Assembly (NCBI GenBank): GCA_963992225.1
Contig: CAXDTK010000119.1
Location: 1-15,248 of the forward strand
Length of the DNA stretch: 15,248 nucleotides
Source of the DNA: Pelomonas sp963992225
GTDB taxonomy: Bacteria > Pseudomonadota > Gammaproteobacteria > Burkholderiales > Burkholderiaceae_C
Reading direction: 5' to 3'
Part shown: in pieces, positions 5,994-11,728 of the stretch
Numbering within the stretch: position 1 is the stretch's first letter
How the letters are laid out: each line of letters opens with the position of its first letter
The notes under the pieces: generated by a model
Told to the model about the DNA's origin: nothing
Databases searched by the model: none
Seen by the model: the letters and a program-made list of their open reading frames with translations, nothing else
Translations under genes and position numbers: made by a program

Positions 5994-7577
5994 TCAACCC
6001 AGGAACAAGCGATAGACCGGATTCGCGGTTTCGTCCTCAAACGGGTAGTTCAAGCCGGCCAGGAACTCGCGCAGCGCCCCTGCGGCACCGCGCGGCACCT
6101 GGATGCCGACGAGGATGCGGCCGTAGTCCGCGCCCTGGTTGCGGTAGTGGAAGAGGCTGATGTTCCAGTCCGGGTGCATGCTGGACAGGAAACGCATCAG
6201 CGCCCCCGGCCGCTCCGGGAACAGGAAGCGGTACAGGCGCTCGTCCCGCGCCAGCTCGCTGCGCCCGCCCACCATGTGGCGGATGTGCTGCTTGGCGAGT
6301 TCGTCGTTGGTCAGGTCCAGCGTCTGGAAGCCGGCCTTGCTGAAGGTGCGCGCCAGCTTGGCGGCATCGTCCGGCTTGGAGATCGCGATGCCGACGAAGA
6401 TGTGGGCCACCTTGGCGTCGGCGATGCGGTAGTTGAACTCGGTCACGCTGCGCGGCCCGACCAGTTCGCAGAAGCGCCTGAAGCTGCCGCGCGCCTCGGG
6501 GATGGTGACGGCGAACAGCGCCTCGCGGTGCTCGCCGACCTCGGCCCGCTCGGCGACGAAGCGCAGCCGGTCGAAGTTCATGTTGGCGCCGCAGGTGATG
6601 GCCACCAGCGTCTGGCCCTTGGCGCCGGTGTTGGCGACGTACTGCTTGACCGCGGCCACGCCCAGCGCGCCGGCCGGCTCCAGGATGGAGCGGGTGTCCT
6701 CGAACACGTCCTTGATGGCGGCGCAGACGGCGTCGGTGTCGACCAGGATGTAGTCGTCCACCAGCTCGCGCGTGATGCGGAAGGTCTCCTCGCCGACCAG
6801 TTTGACGGCGGTGCCGTCGGAGAACAGCCCCACGTCGTTGAGCTGGATGCGGCGCCCGGCCTTGACGGAGCGGACCATCGCGTCCGAGTCGGTGGTCTGC
6901 ACGCCGATGATCTTGATCTCCGGCCGCAGCGCCTTGACGTAGGCCGCCACGCCCGAGATCAGGCCGCCGCCGCCGATGGCGACGAAGATGGCGTCGATGG
7001 GGCCGGGATGCTGGCGCAGCAGCTCCATCGCGATGGTGCCCTGGCCGGCGATGACGTCCGGGTCGTCGAAGGGGTGGACGAAGGTCAGGCCCTGCTCGCG
7101 CTCCAGCTCCAGCGCATGTCCGTAGGCGTCGGTGAAGCTCTCACCGAACAGCACGACCTCGCCGCCCAGGGTCTTTACCGCGTCGATCTTGACCTGCGGC
7201 GTGGTCACCGGCATCACGATGACAGCGCGGCAGCCCAGCTTCTTCGCCGACAACGCCACGCCCTGCGCGTGGTTGCCGGCGGAGGCGCAGATGACGCCCG
7301 CAGCCCGCTGCTCGGGCGTGAGATGAGCCATCTTGTTGTACGCGCCGCGCAGCTTGAAGCTGAAGACATCCTGCTCGTCCTCGCGCTTGAGCCAGACCTT
7401 GTTGGACAGGCGCTTGGACAGCTTGGGCGCGGCGGCGAGGTCGGTCTCGCGGGCGACCTCGTAGACCCGGGCGTTCAGGATGCGCTGCAGGTAGCTGCTG
7501 CCGGGCGGCAGCATGGCGGGCACCTGGGAGGACGCCGGCGCCCTGGCGGCGGCGCGGCGGCGCGAGGGGACGCTCAT
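5994..7577 (-). CDS. ilvA: Threonine ammonia-lyase, biosynthetic (IlvA)
   Basis: This PLP enzyme deaminates L-threonine to 2-oxobutanoate, the first step of isoleucine synthesis. The 527-residue protein has the biosynthetic layout. The catalytic domain spans about 25-330, with the Schiff-base lysine in VFSFKLRGAYNK (Lys75), the substrate loop SAGNHAQG (about 99-106) and the phosphate-binding GGGGL (202-206). Two ACT-like regulatory domains follow (about 345-425 and 440-527, including FPERPGALMRFL), which normally bind isoleucine and valine. The ATG at 7577 has GGAG (7586-7583) five bases upstream, a good ribosome-binding site. The upstream leader holds a strong hairpin and, further up, a terminator pointing at this gene, so control by RNA structure is plausible. 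A cobT-like gene follows on the same strand. Confidence 0.97.
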   Translation of the reverse strand: MSVPSRRRAAARAPASSQVPAMLPPGSSYLQRILNARVYEVARETDLAAAPKLSKRLSNKVWLKREDEQDVFSFKLRGAYNKMAHLTPEQRAAGVICASAGNHAQGVALSAKKLGCRAVIVMPVTTPQVKIDAVKTLGGEVVLFGESFTDAYGHALELEREQGLTFVHPFDDPDVIAGQGTIAMELLRQHPGPIDAIFVAIGGGGLISGVAAYVKALRPEIKIIGVQTTDSDAMVRSVKAGRRIQLNDVGLFSDGTAVKLVGEETFRITRELVDDYILVDTDAVCAAIKDVFEDTRSILEPAGALGVAAVKQYVANTGAKGQTLVAITCGANMNFDRLRFVAERAEVGEHREALFAVTIPEARGSFRRFCELVGPRSVTEFNYRIADAKVAHIFVGIAISKPDDAAKLARTFSKAGFQTLDLTNDELAKQHIRHMVGGRSELARDERLYRFLFPERPGALMRFLSSMHPDWNISLFHYRNQGADYGRILVGIQVPRGAAGALREFLAGLNYPFEDETANPVYRLFLG

Positions 7578-7602
7578 CGGGTCTCCATGGAGTTTTGTTG
7601 CA

Positions 7603-7636
7603 GCGCCGCATGATAGGGGAACCCCTCATGCGGCGC
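7603..7636 (-). promoter_or_regulatory. Strong stem-loop in the ilvA leader
   Basis: Perfect 11-bp arms GCGCCGCATGA (7603-7613) and TCATGCGGCGC (7626-7636) enclose a further GGGG/CCCC pairing with an AA turn and a 2-base TA bulge (7614-7615). On the ilvA strand the hairpin ends 25 nt before the ATG, just upstream of the ribosome-binding site. No T-run follows it, so it is not a simple terminator. TATCAT (7615-7610), within one arm, resembles a -10 box but lacks a -35. Confidence 0.6.
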
Positions 7637-7655
7637 CGCGCCGCCGCCTTCGGCG

Positions 7656-7687
7656 AAAAAAAACCCGAGCTCTTTCAAGCTCGGGTT
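7656..7687 (-). terminator. Rho-independent terminator upstream of ilvA
   Basis: The perfect 10-bp stem AACCCGAGCT / AGCTCGGGTT (7662-7671 and 7678-7687) has a 6-base loop. On the minus strand it is followed directly by a run of eight T (7663-7656). This is a textbook intrinsic terminator for leftward transcription. No protein gene on the minus strand ends near it: the next features to the right are the plus-strand osmC-like gene and then coq7, which ends at 8252. It must therefore end a short RNA, or attenuate transcription into ilvA, which starts 78 nt beyond it. Confidence 0.85.
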
Positions 7688-7723
7688 GAATCCACCATGG
7701 AGGCGGTGGAGGAGACAATCGGT

Positions 7724-7739
7724 GCGAAAACGTTTTCGC
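7724..7739. promoter_or_regulatory. 16-bp perfect palindrome, LacI/PurR-type operator candidate
   Basis: GCGAAAACGTTTTCGC is a perfect palindrome centred on CG, flanked by A/T quartets. This is the pattern of LacI/GalR-family operators, and it differs from the E. coli PurR box ACGCAAACGTTTTCGT at only three positions. It sits at or just after the predicted start of the leftward RNA and 75 bp upstream of the osmC-like start. A bound repressor could therefore block the leftward promoter or act on both sides. Alternatively it is simply the first hairpin of the RNA. Confidence 0.45.
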
Positions 7740-7747
7740 GTGGTTGA

Positions 7748-7777
7748 AGTTTAGCGCCGAGTTATGCTGCGCTGCAA
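7748..7777 (-). promoter_or_regulatory. Candidate promoter for the leftward RNA / ilvA
   Basis: On the minus strand TTGCAG (7777-7772) and TAAACT (7753-7748) are separated by 18 bp. The -10 matches the consensus at four of six positions and the -35 is weak. Transcription would start near 7741, immediately before the 16-bp palindrome. The support is consistency with the downstream operator and terminator, not strong hexamers. Confidence 0.3.
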
Positions 7778-7813
7778 TATTTTTCTGTGAACAAATTGGA
7801 GCGCGGCCTCTAG

Positions 7814-8251
7814 ATGACGATGGAATGCACGGTCAGTTGGTTAGGCCCCCAGGGGCCCAGTGGCATGAGCTTCGTCGCCGAGACCGGCAGCGGGCATGTG
7901 CTGGCGATGGACGGCGCACCCGACGGCGGCGGCCGCAACCTGGCGCCCCGGCCGATGGAGACGGTGCTGGCGGGCACAGGCGGCTGCACGGCGTACGACG
8001 TGGTGCTGATCCTCAAGCGCGGCCGTCACGATGTGCGGGGGTGCACGGTGACCTTGAAGGCGGAGCGCGCCACCAGCGACCCCAAGGTCTTCACGGCCAT
8101 CCATTTCCACTTCGTCGTCAGCGGCAAGGGCCTGAAGCCGGAGATCGTCGAGCGCGCGATCGCGCTGTCGCACGAGAAATACTGCTCGGCCACCGCCATG
8201 CTGGCCAGGACCTCGGCCATCACGACCTCGTTCGAAGTCGCCGAGGTCTGA
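7814..8251 (+). CDS. OsmC family protein (peroxiredoxin-like)
   Basis: OsmC/Ohr-fold proteins are cytoplasmic dimers, and many reduce organic hydroperoxides using two cysteines. The 145-residue product has both expected cysteines: Cys58 in LAGTGGCTAYDVVLIL at the start of the central helix, and Cys124 in LSHEKYCSATAML. It also has the PMETVLAG motif and the C-terminal strand TSAITTSFEVAEV. It looks more like the YhfA/OsmC subgroup than Ohr, so a peroxidase role is not certain. The ATG at 7814 is preceded by GGAG 12 nt upstream; a second ATG at 7820 is possible. The stop codon abuts the stop of coq7 on the other strand. Confidence 0.9.
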   Translation: MTMECTVSWLGPQGPSGMSFVAETGSGHVLAMDGAPDGGGRNLAPRPMETVLAGTGGCTAYDVVLILKRGRHDVRGCTVTLKAERATSDPKVFTAIHFHFVVSGKGLKPEIVERAIALSHEKYCSATAMLARTSAITTSFEVAEV

Positions 8252-8917
8252 TCAGACGCGGTGCGCCACGGTGGTCATCACCCTGGCCGCCCATCGCATC
8301 AGCTGCTGAACCGGCGGCGGCAAGGGCAGGGCGCCCGCCGCAAGCGCCTTGTCGGCATGGGCCGCCTCCTCCTGCTTCATCTGGTCGACGATGGCGCGCG
8401 ACGGCAGGTCGGCGGCGGGCAGGCGTTCCAGATGCGAGGCCAGATGAGCTTCGACCTGGCGTTCCGTCTCGACGACGAAACCGAGACTCCAGCGATCCCC
8501 GGCCAGGCCCGCCAGGCTGCCCCATGCGAAGGCGCCAGCCCACCAAAGTGGTGCCAGGTGGCTGGTGTGGCTGCCCAGTTCGGCCACGCGCTTGGCCGTC
8601 CAGGCGAGGTGGTCCAGCTCCTCCTGGGCTGCATGCTCGAAGAACTCGCGCTGGGCAGGGCTGCGGCTGAACAGCGCCTGGGACTGGTAGAGCGCCTGGG
8701 CGCAGATCTCGCCCACATGGTTGACGCGCATCAGCGCGCCGGCCTCGCGGGCGTCGTCCGGGCTCAACGGCGCAGCCGGCAGCACGCCGGCGGCCGGCGA
8801 AGGCCGCGCCGCCCGGGCGGGGGCAAAGACGGTCCTGAGGCCGGAGTCGAGCGCGCTCAGGCAGCGGTCCTGCCAGTCGAAATGCTGGCGTTGTGAGGTA
8901 TTGACGTCGGCTTGCAT
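8252..8917 (-). CDS. coq7: 2-polyprenyl-3-methyl-6-methoxy-1,4-benzoquinone monooxygenase (Coq7)
   Basis: Coq7 is the membrane-associated di-iron enzyme that adds the last hydroxyl group in ubiquinone synthesis, replacing UbiF in many proteobacteria. The 221-residue protein shows the carboxylate-bridged di-iron set: Glu70 in RVNHVGEICAQALY, Glu100 and His103 in EELDH, a Glu in ETERQVEAH (about 150-157), and Glu184 and His187 in EEAAH. The WWAGAFAWGSLAGL segment (about 125-138) is the hydrophobic helix thought to sit on the membrane. The ATG at 8917 has no obvious Shine-Dalgarno. A four-codon frame MTRN ends with TGA overlapping this ATG (TGAATG). Length and N-terminal FAPARAARPSPA fit the betaproteobacterial form. 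Confidence 0.95.
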   Translation of the reverse strand: MQADVNTSQRQHFDWQDRCLSALDSGLRTVFAPARAARPSPAAGVLPAAPLSPDDAREAGALMRVNHVGEICAQALYQSQALFSRSPAQREFFEHAAQEELDHLAWTAKRVAELGSHTSHLAPLWWAGAFAWGSLAGLAGDRWSLGFVVETERQVEAHLASHLERLPAADLPSRAIVDQMKQEEAAHADKALAAGALPLPPPVQQLMRWAARVMTTVAHRV

Positions 8918-9062
8918 TCAGTTGCGCGTCATTCTGTGAAGAAATGGTGACGGAGCGTTCATCGTTGTCAGCGGGCAACGGCAACAGACAATTTCATATC
9001 CGTGAATTCCCGAGGGTGGCGAACCTGTAGTGGAATACGCGTACTTCCTCATAAGAGGTCGT

Positions 9063-9095
9063 GAGCCGTCGAGCCCCGGTCTGGGGCGGCGGCTC
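9063..9095 (+). promoter_or_regulatory. GC-rich stem-loop in porin 1 leader
   Basis: GAGCCGTCG (9063-9071) pairs with CGGCGGCTC (9087-9095), with one G-U. After a 2-base AG bulge, CCCC (9074-9077) pairs with GGGG (9083-9086) around a 5-base loop. The hairpin ends 23 nt before the porin ATG and leaves the AGGAG ribosome-binding site (9108-9112) free. No T-run follows, so an mRNA-stabilising or regulatory role fits better than termination. A weak promoter candidate upstream is TTGTCA (8965-8970) with ACAATT 17 bp on. Confidence 0.5.
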
Positions 9096-9118
9096 GGTTG
9101 AATACCTAGGAGTATCGA

Positions 9119-10162
9119 ATGAAGAAAGCTCTGATTGCCCTGGCCGTCCTCGGTCTGACCGGCGGCGCTGCCGTCGCGCAATCCTCGGTCACCCTGTTTG
9201 GCGTCATCGACGTCAACATGCGCTACACCAAGTCCAGTGGCAACACGCTGAAGCAACTGAGCACCGACGGTCTGAACAGCAGCCGCCTGGGCGTGCGTGG
9301 TACGGAAGACCTCGGCGGCGGCCTGAAGGCCGGCTTCTGGCTTGAGTCGCGCGTCAACGCCGACAACGGCACCGTGGACGGCAGCAAGTTTTGGGGCCGC
9401 CGCGCCAGCGTCAGCCTGATGGGTGACTTCGGTGAAGTGCGCCTGGGCCGCGGCAAGACCTCGACCCGCCTGCACATCGACGACTTCGACCCGTACTCGA
9501 CCACCGGCCTGGGTGACGTCGAGAAGGTGTACTCGGTGCTGGGCAGCGGTTCCCTCACGCTGAACCGCGCCGACAACATGGTGCAGTACTTCCTGCCCAG
9601 CACGCTCGGCGGCTTCTACGGCTCCGTGGACGTGGCTGCCGGTGAAGGCACCGTCGGCGCCAAGGCGATGGGTGGACGCCTGGGCTACAAGACCGGCCCG
9701 ATCAACGTCGCCGCGGCTTACCAGACGACGACCGGCGTCGGCAACGACAAGTTCAAGCAGCTGAGCATCGGTGGCTCGTATGACTTCGGCTTCGTGAAGC
9801 CGTCGCTGAATTACAGCCAGAACGAGTTTGGAAGCCGCGAGCAGAAGCTGCTGACCGTTGGCCTGACGGCTCCTCTGGGTCAGCAAGGCCAGATCCTGGC
9901 TTCGTACACCGACGCCAAGGTCAATGCCGCAGGTGCCGGCAGCAATGCGGTTGCATCCTCCACGTCGCCTGTGGCGACGGACGATGCCAAGCTGTTCGCG
10001 ATCAGCTACGTGCATAACCTGTCCAAGCGCACCGCGTTGTACACGACGTACTCGCAAATCGAGAACAACGGCGTGGGCCGCTTCGCCGTCGCCGGTTCGC
10101 CGAGCGTCGCTGCCGGCCAGAAGTCCAGCGGCTTCGACGTGGGCGTCCGTCACAGCTTCTAA
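9119..10162 (+). CDS. Outer-membrane porin, betaproteobacterial trimeric type (porin 1)
   Basis: This is a passive diffusion channel in the outer membrane, predicted as a 16-strand barrel of the Gram-negative porin family. The 347-residue precursor has a 20-residue signal peptide (MKKALIALAVLGLTGGAAVA) cut before QSSVTLFGVIDVNMRY, the typical first strand. It has the family motif SSRLGVRGTEDLGGGLKAGFWLESR (about 54-78), a constriction-loop-like region at about 115-145 (HIDDFDPYSTTGLGDVEKVYSVLG), alternating amphipathic strands, and the terminal Phe in VGVRHSF needed for barrel assembly. AGGAG lies 6 nt before the ATG. A clear terminator follows, so it is probably a single-gene transcript. The substrate cannot be inferred. 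Codons look more biased than in nearby genes, as expected for an abundant protein. Confidence 0.95.
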   Translation: MKKALIALAVLGLTGGAAVAQSSVTLFGVIDVNMRYTKSSGNTLKQLSTDGLNSSRLGVRGTEDLGGGLKAGFWLESRVNADNGTVDGSKFWGRRASVSLMGDFGEVRLGRGKTSTRLHIDDFDPYSTTGLGDVEKVYSVLGSGSLTLNRADNMVQYFLPSTLGGFYGSVDVAAGEGTVGAKAMGGRLGYKTGPINVAAAYQTTTGVGNDKFKQLSIGGSYDFGFVKPSLNYSQNEFGSREQKLLTVGLTAPLGQQGQILASYTDAKVNAAGAGSNAVASSTSPVATDDAKLFAISYVHNLSKRTALYTTYSQIENNGVGRFAVAGSPSVAAGQKSSGFDVGVRHSF

Positions 10163-10196
10163 TGCATCGCGGCCTTGTGCCGCTTGCAATCAGCAC

Positions 10197-10219
10197 AAGC
10201 CGCCTTCGGGCGGCTTTTT
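10197..10219 (+). terminator. Rho-independent terminator after porin 1
   Basis: The 8-bp perfect stem AAGCCGCC / GGCGGCTT has a stable TTCG tetraloop and runs directly into a T5 tract (10215-10219). It starts 34 nt after the porin 1 stop and separates it from porin 2. Confidence 0.92.
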
Positions 10220-10345
10220 CATTTGTCGCGTCCGGGACAGGGGAATTGCTGTGGAAAAGGAACAACAGCTGCCGACTAGGCTAGGAGTGCTTGGCTGAGA
10301 ATGGACCGGTTCGAGATTCATATTCCTAAGCAGGAGACAACGTTG

Positions 10346-11551
10346 ATGAAAAAAGCCACCCTGGCCATCGCAGCTCTGGCCGCATGCTCTTCGTCCGCCT
10401 GGGCTCAATCCAGCGTGACCCTGTACGGCATCGTGGACGCGGCCGTCCGCTACACCAGCAATGCCAACGCCGGCACCTCGACGAAGACGCTGACCCCTGG
10501 CGGCATGTCGCAAAGCCGCCTGGGCATCAATGTCACCGAGGACATGGGTGGCGGCCTGAAGGCGCTGGCCAACCTGGAACACCGTCTGCAGTCCGACACC
10601 GGCGCAGCATCCAGCGGCACCGACTTCTGGCGTCAGGCCTGGGTGGGTCTGCAGTCCAGCGAGTTCGGTCAGATCCGCATGGGTCGCCAGTACAACATCC
10701 TGTTCGACCTCTACACCTCGACCTTCGCGTCGTTCCGCTACTCGCCCTACATCGAGGCGTACAAGCCCGAGATCGGCATGTCCATGACGGCCCGTCAGGA
10801 CAACATGGTCAAGTACCTGGTCCAGCTGGGCAATGTGTACGGCGAAATCCAGGTCAGCGCGGGCGAAGGCCAGTCGGGCGCGGCTGCTGCGCTGCCCAAC
10901 AAGACCATTGGCGGCCTGCTGCGCTACAGCGACGGCAAGTGGGGCGCGGGCGGTGCCTACCTCCAGGCCACCGAGCAGACCGGCAAGAAGATCAAGGCCA
11001 CCGTGCTGGGCGCCTCCTTCACGGAAGGTCCCTGGTACGTTCACGCTTCCTGGGGTGAGAACAAGTTCGACAACCCCTTCACGCTGCTGAACCAGACCAG
11101 CGCCGCCGCCTTCGCCGCTTCGGCAGCACCCGGCTCGGCCGCCAACGTGGCCCTGACCACGCGTGGTGCCTACACCAGCGGCCTGCTGGGCGCGAGCATC
11201 TTCAACACCGACTCCGCCGACATCAAGAAGCGCAGCATGGTGATGTTCGGTGCGACCTACCAGCTGACCCCTCAGCTGAACGTCGGCGCCAACGTGTGGC
11301 TGACCGAGCAGACGCACTACGGCACCGCGCAGAACCTGGCGGCTCCGTTCGCGAACGCGCTGGGCTTCGTCACCAACGCCAACACCAAGTCCAAGGCCGA
11401 CTTCTTCGCCGTCGTGTTCGACTACGCCTTCTCGAAGCGCACCGACGCCTACCTCGAGTTCGACTACACGAAGACGCGCGGCGAGGTGGCCTTCCTGAAC
11501 GGCGCCACCAAGCGTGGCGGCGCGATGCTGGGCATGCGTCACCGCTTCTGA
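10346..11551 (+). CDS. Outer-membrane porin, betaproteobacterial trimeric type (porin 2)
   Basis: This is a second porin of the same family, 401 residues and thus about 50 longer than porin 1. The signal peptide is MKKATLAIAALAACSSSAWA, with mature start QSSVTLYGIVDAAVRYT. The shared motif SQSRLGINVTEDMGGGLKALANLEHRL and the terminal LGMRHRF are clear. The extra length lies mostly in extracellular-loop regions, including an Ala-rich loop near residues 250-265 (SAAAFAASAAPGSAANVA). I chose the ATG at 10346 over the in-frame ATG at 10301 because it gives a proper signal peptide and has AGGAG 9 nt upstream (10332-10336). It is too diverged from porin 1 to be a recent duplicate. Confidence 0.95.
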   Translation: MKKATLAIAALAACSSSAWAQSSVTLYGIVDAAVRYTSNANAGTSTKTLTPGGMSQSRLGINVTEDMGGGLKALANLEHRLQSDTGAASSGTDFWRQAWVGLQSSEFGQIRMGRQYNILFDLYTSTFASFRYSPYIEAYKPEIGMSMTARQDNMVKYLVQLGNVYGEIQVSAGEGQSGAAAALPNKTIGGLLRYSDGKWGAGGAYLQATEQTGKKIKATVLGASFTEGPWYVHASWGENKFDNPFTLLNQTSAAAFAASAAPGSAANVALTTRGAYTSGLLGASIFNTDSADIKKRSMVMFGATYQLTPQLNVGANVWLTEQTHYGTAQNLAAPFANALGFVTNANTKSKADFFAVVFDYAFSKRTDAYLEFDYTKTRGEVAFLNGATKRGGAMLGMRHRF

Positions 11552-11559
11552 TCGACGCC

Positions 11560-11577
11560 ACGGGCGCTTGCGCCCGT
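11560..11577 (+). terminator. First stem-loop after porin 2
   Basis: The 7-bp perfect stem ACGGGCG / CGCCCGT with loop CTTG begins 8 nt after the porin 2 stop. No T-run follows. It probably protects the mRNA 3' end or works with the next hairpin as a two-part terminator. Confidence 0.5.
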
Positions 11578-11588
11578 CCGCCGACCTC

Positions 11589-11610
11589 ACGGGCCGCTTC
11601 TGCGGCCCGT
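11589..11610 (+). terminator. Second stem-loop after porin 2, probable terminator
   Basis: The 9-bp perfect stem ACGGGCCGC / GCGGCCCGT with loop TTCT is followed by the weak U-tract TGTCATT. It shares ACGGGC and GCCCGT arm ends with the preceding hairpin. It probably ends porin 2 transcription before the ABC importer operon. Confidence 0.6.
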
Positions 11611-11728
11611 TGTCATTGGGGCCTGGCCCGCGTTGCTAGGGCTTTCCCGGACGACTTGAGGGTCGCCACTTGGTCATGATCGCGCCTTCGCCCGGCGCAT
11701 AGACGCGGTTGGGCGCTTTCGGATCCTC

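Larger units (their letters stand above)
7656..7741 (-). ncRNA. Candidate small RNA or terminated ilvA leader RNA with anti-Shine-Dalgarno motifs
   Basis: The inferred transcript is about 85 nt, from near 7741 to the T-run at 7656. In order it contains a 5' self-complementary GCGAAAACGUUUUCGC (7739-7724), a CUCCUCC stretch (7714-7708), a 6-bp stem UCCACC/GGUGGA (7710-7705, 7696-7691) whose 8-nt loop GCCUCCAU carries CCUCC, and the strong terminator. CCUCC in exposed loops is a hallmark of several proteobacterial regulatory RNAs that pair with ribosome-binding sites. A possible promoter lies at 7777-7748. No leader peptide rich in Ile, Val or Leu was found: the one short frame, MVDSTRA, lacks a ribosome-binding site. 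I cannot distinguish a free sRNA from an attenuated leader, nor assign it to a named family. Confidence 0.45.

Noticed and set aside
4856..6040. 394-residue minus-strand frame overlapping the cobT-like gene
   Set aside because: It is an Arg/Ala/Gly-rich out-of-frame reading of the cobT-like gene; the 4888-5961 frame carries all family motifs.
5973..7613. 546-residue plus-strand open frame opposite ilvA
   Set aside because: It is an antisense shadow of a fully convincing threonine deaminase; the composition is Asp/Gly/Val/Arg/His-rich with no recognisable domain or ribosome-binding site.
7678..7698. Leader peptide MVDSTRA on the minus strand before ilvA
   Set aside because: There is no ribosome-binding site and it holds only one branched-chain residue (Val), so it does not support classical ilv attenuation.
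7656..7720. tRNA gene ended by the orphan terminator
   Set aside because: The sequence does not fold into a cloverleaf and lacks the T-loop and acceptor patterns.
7722..7755. Tiny plus-strand frame starting GTG (VRKRFRVVEV) behind GGAGGAG
   Set aside because: The GGAGGAG is the complement of the CUCCUCC motif of the leftward RNA, and the frame is only ten codons through a palindrome; there is no independent support.
10301..10345. Upstream in-frame ATG extending porin 2 (MDRFEIHIPKQETTL)
   Set aside because: The extension would bury the signal peptide; the ATG at 10346 has a proper AGGAG and gives a normal exported precursor.
10190..11590. 466-residue minus-strand open frame opposite porin 2
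   Set aside because: It is a mirror of a biased, highly expressed porin gene. The lack of stop codons is explained by GC-rich codon use, and there is no domain.
11611..11728. Possible promoter or RNA gene before the ABC operon
   Set aside because: No hexamer pair with acceptable spacing, no stem-loop beyond the porin 2 hairpins and no coding frame could be supported.
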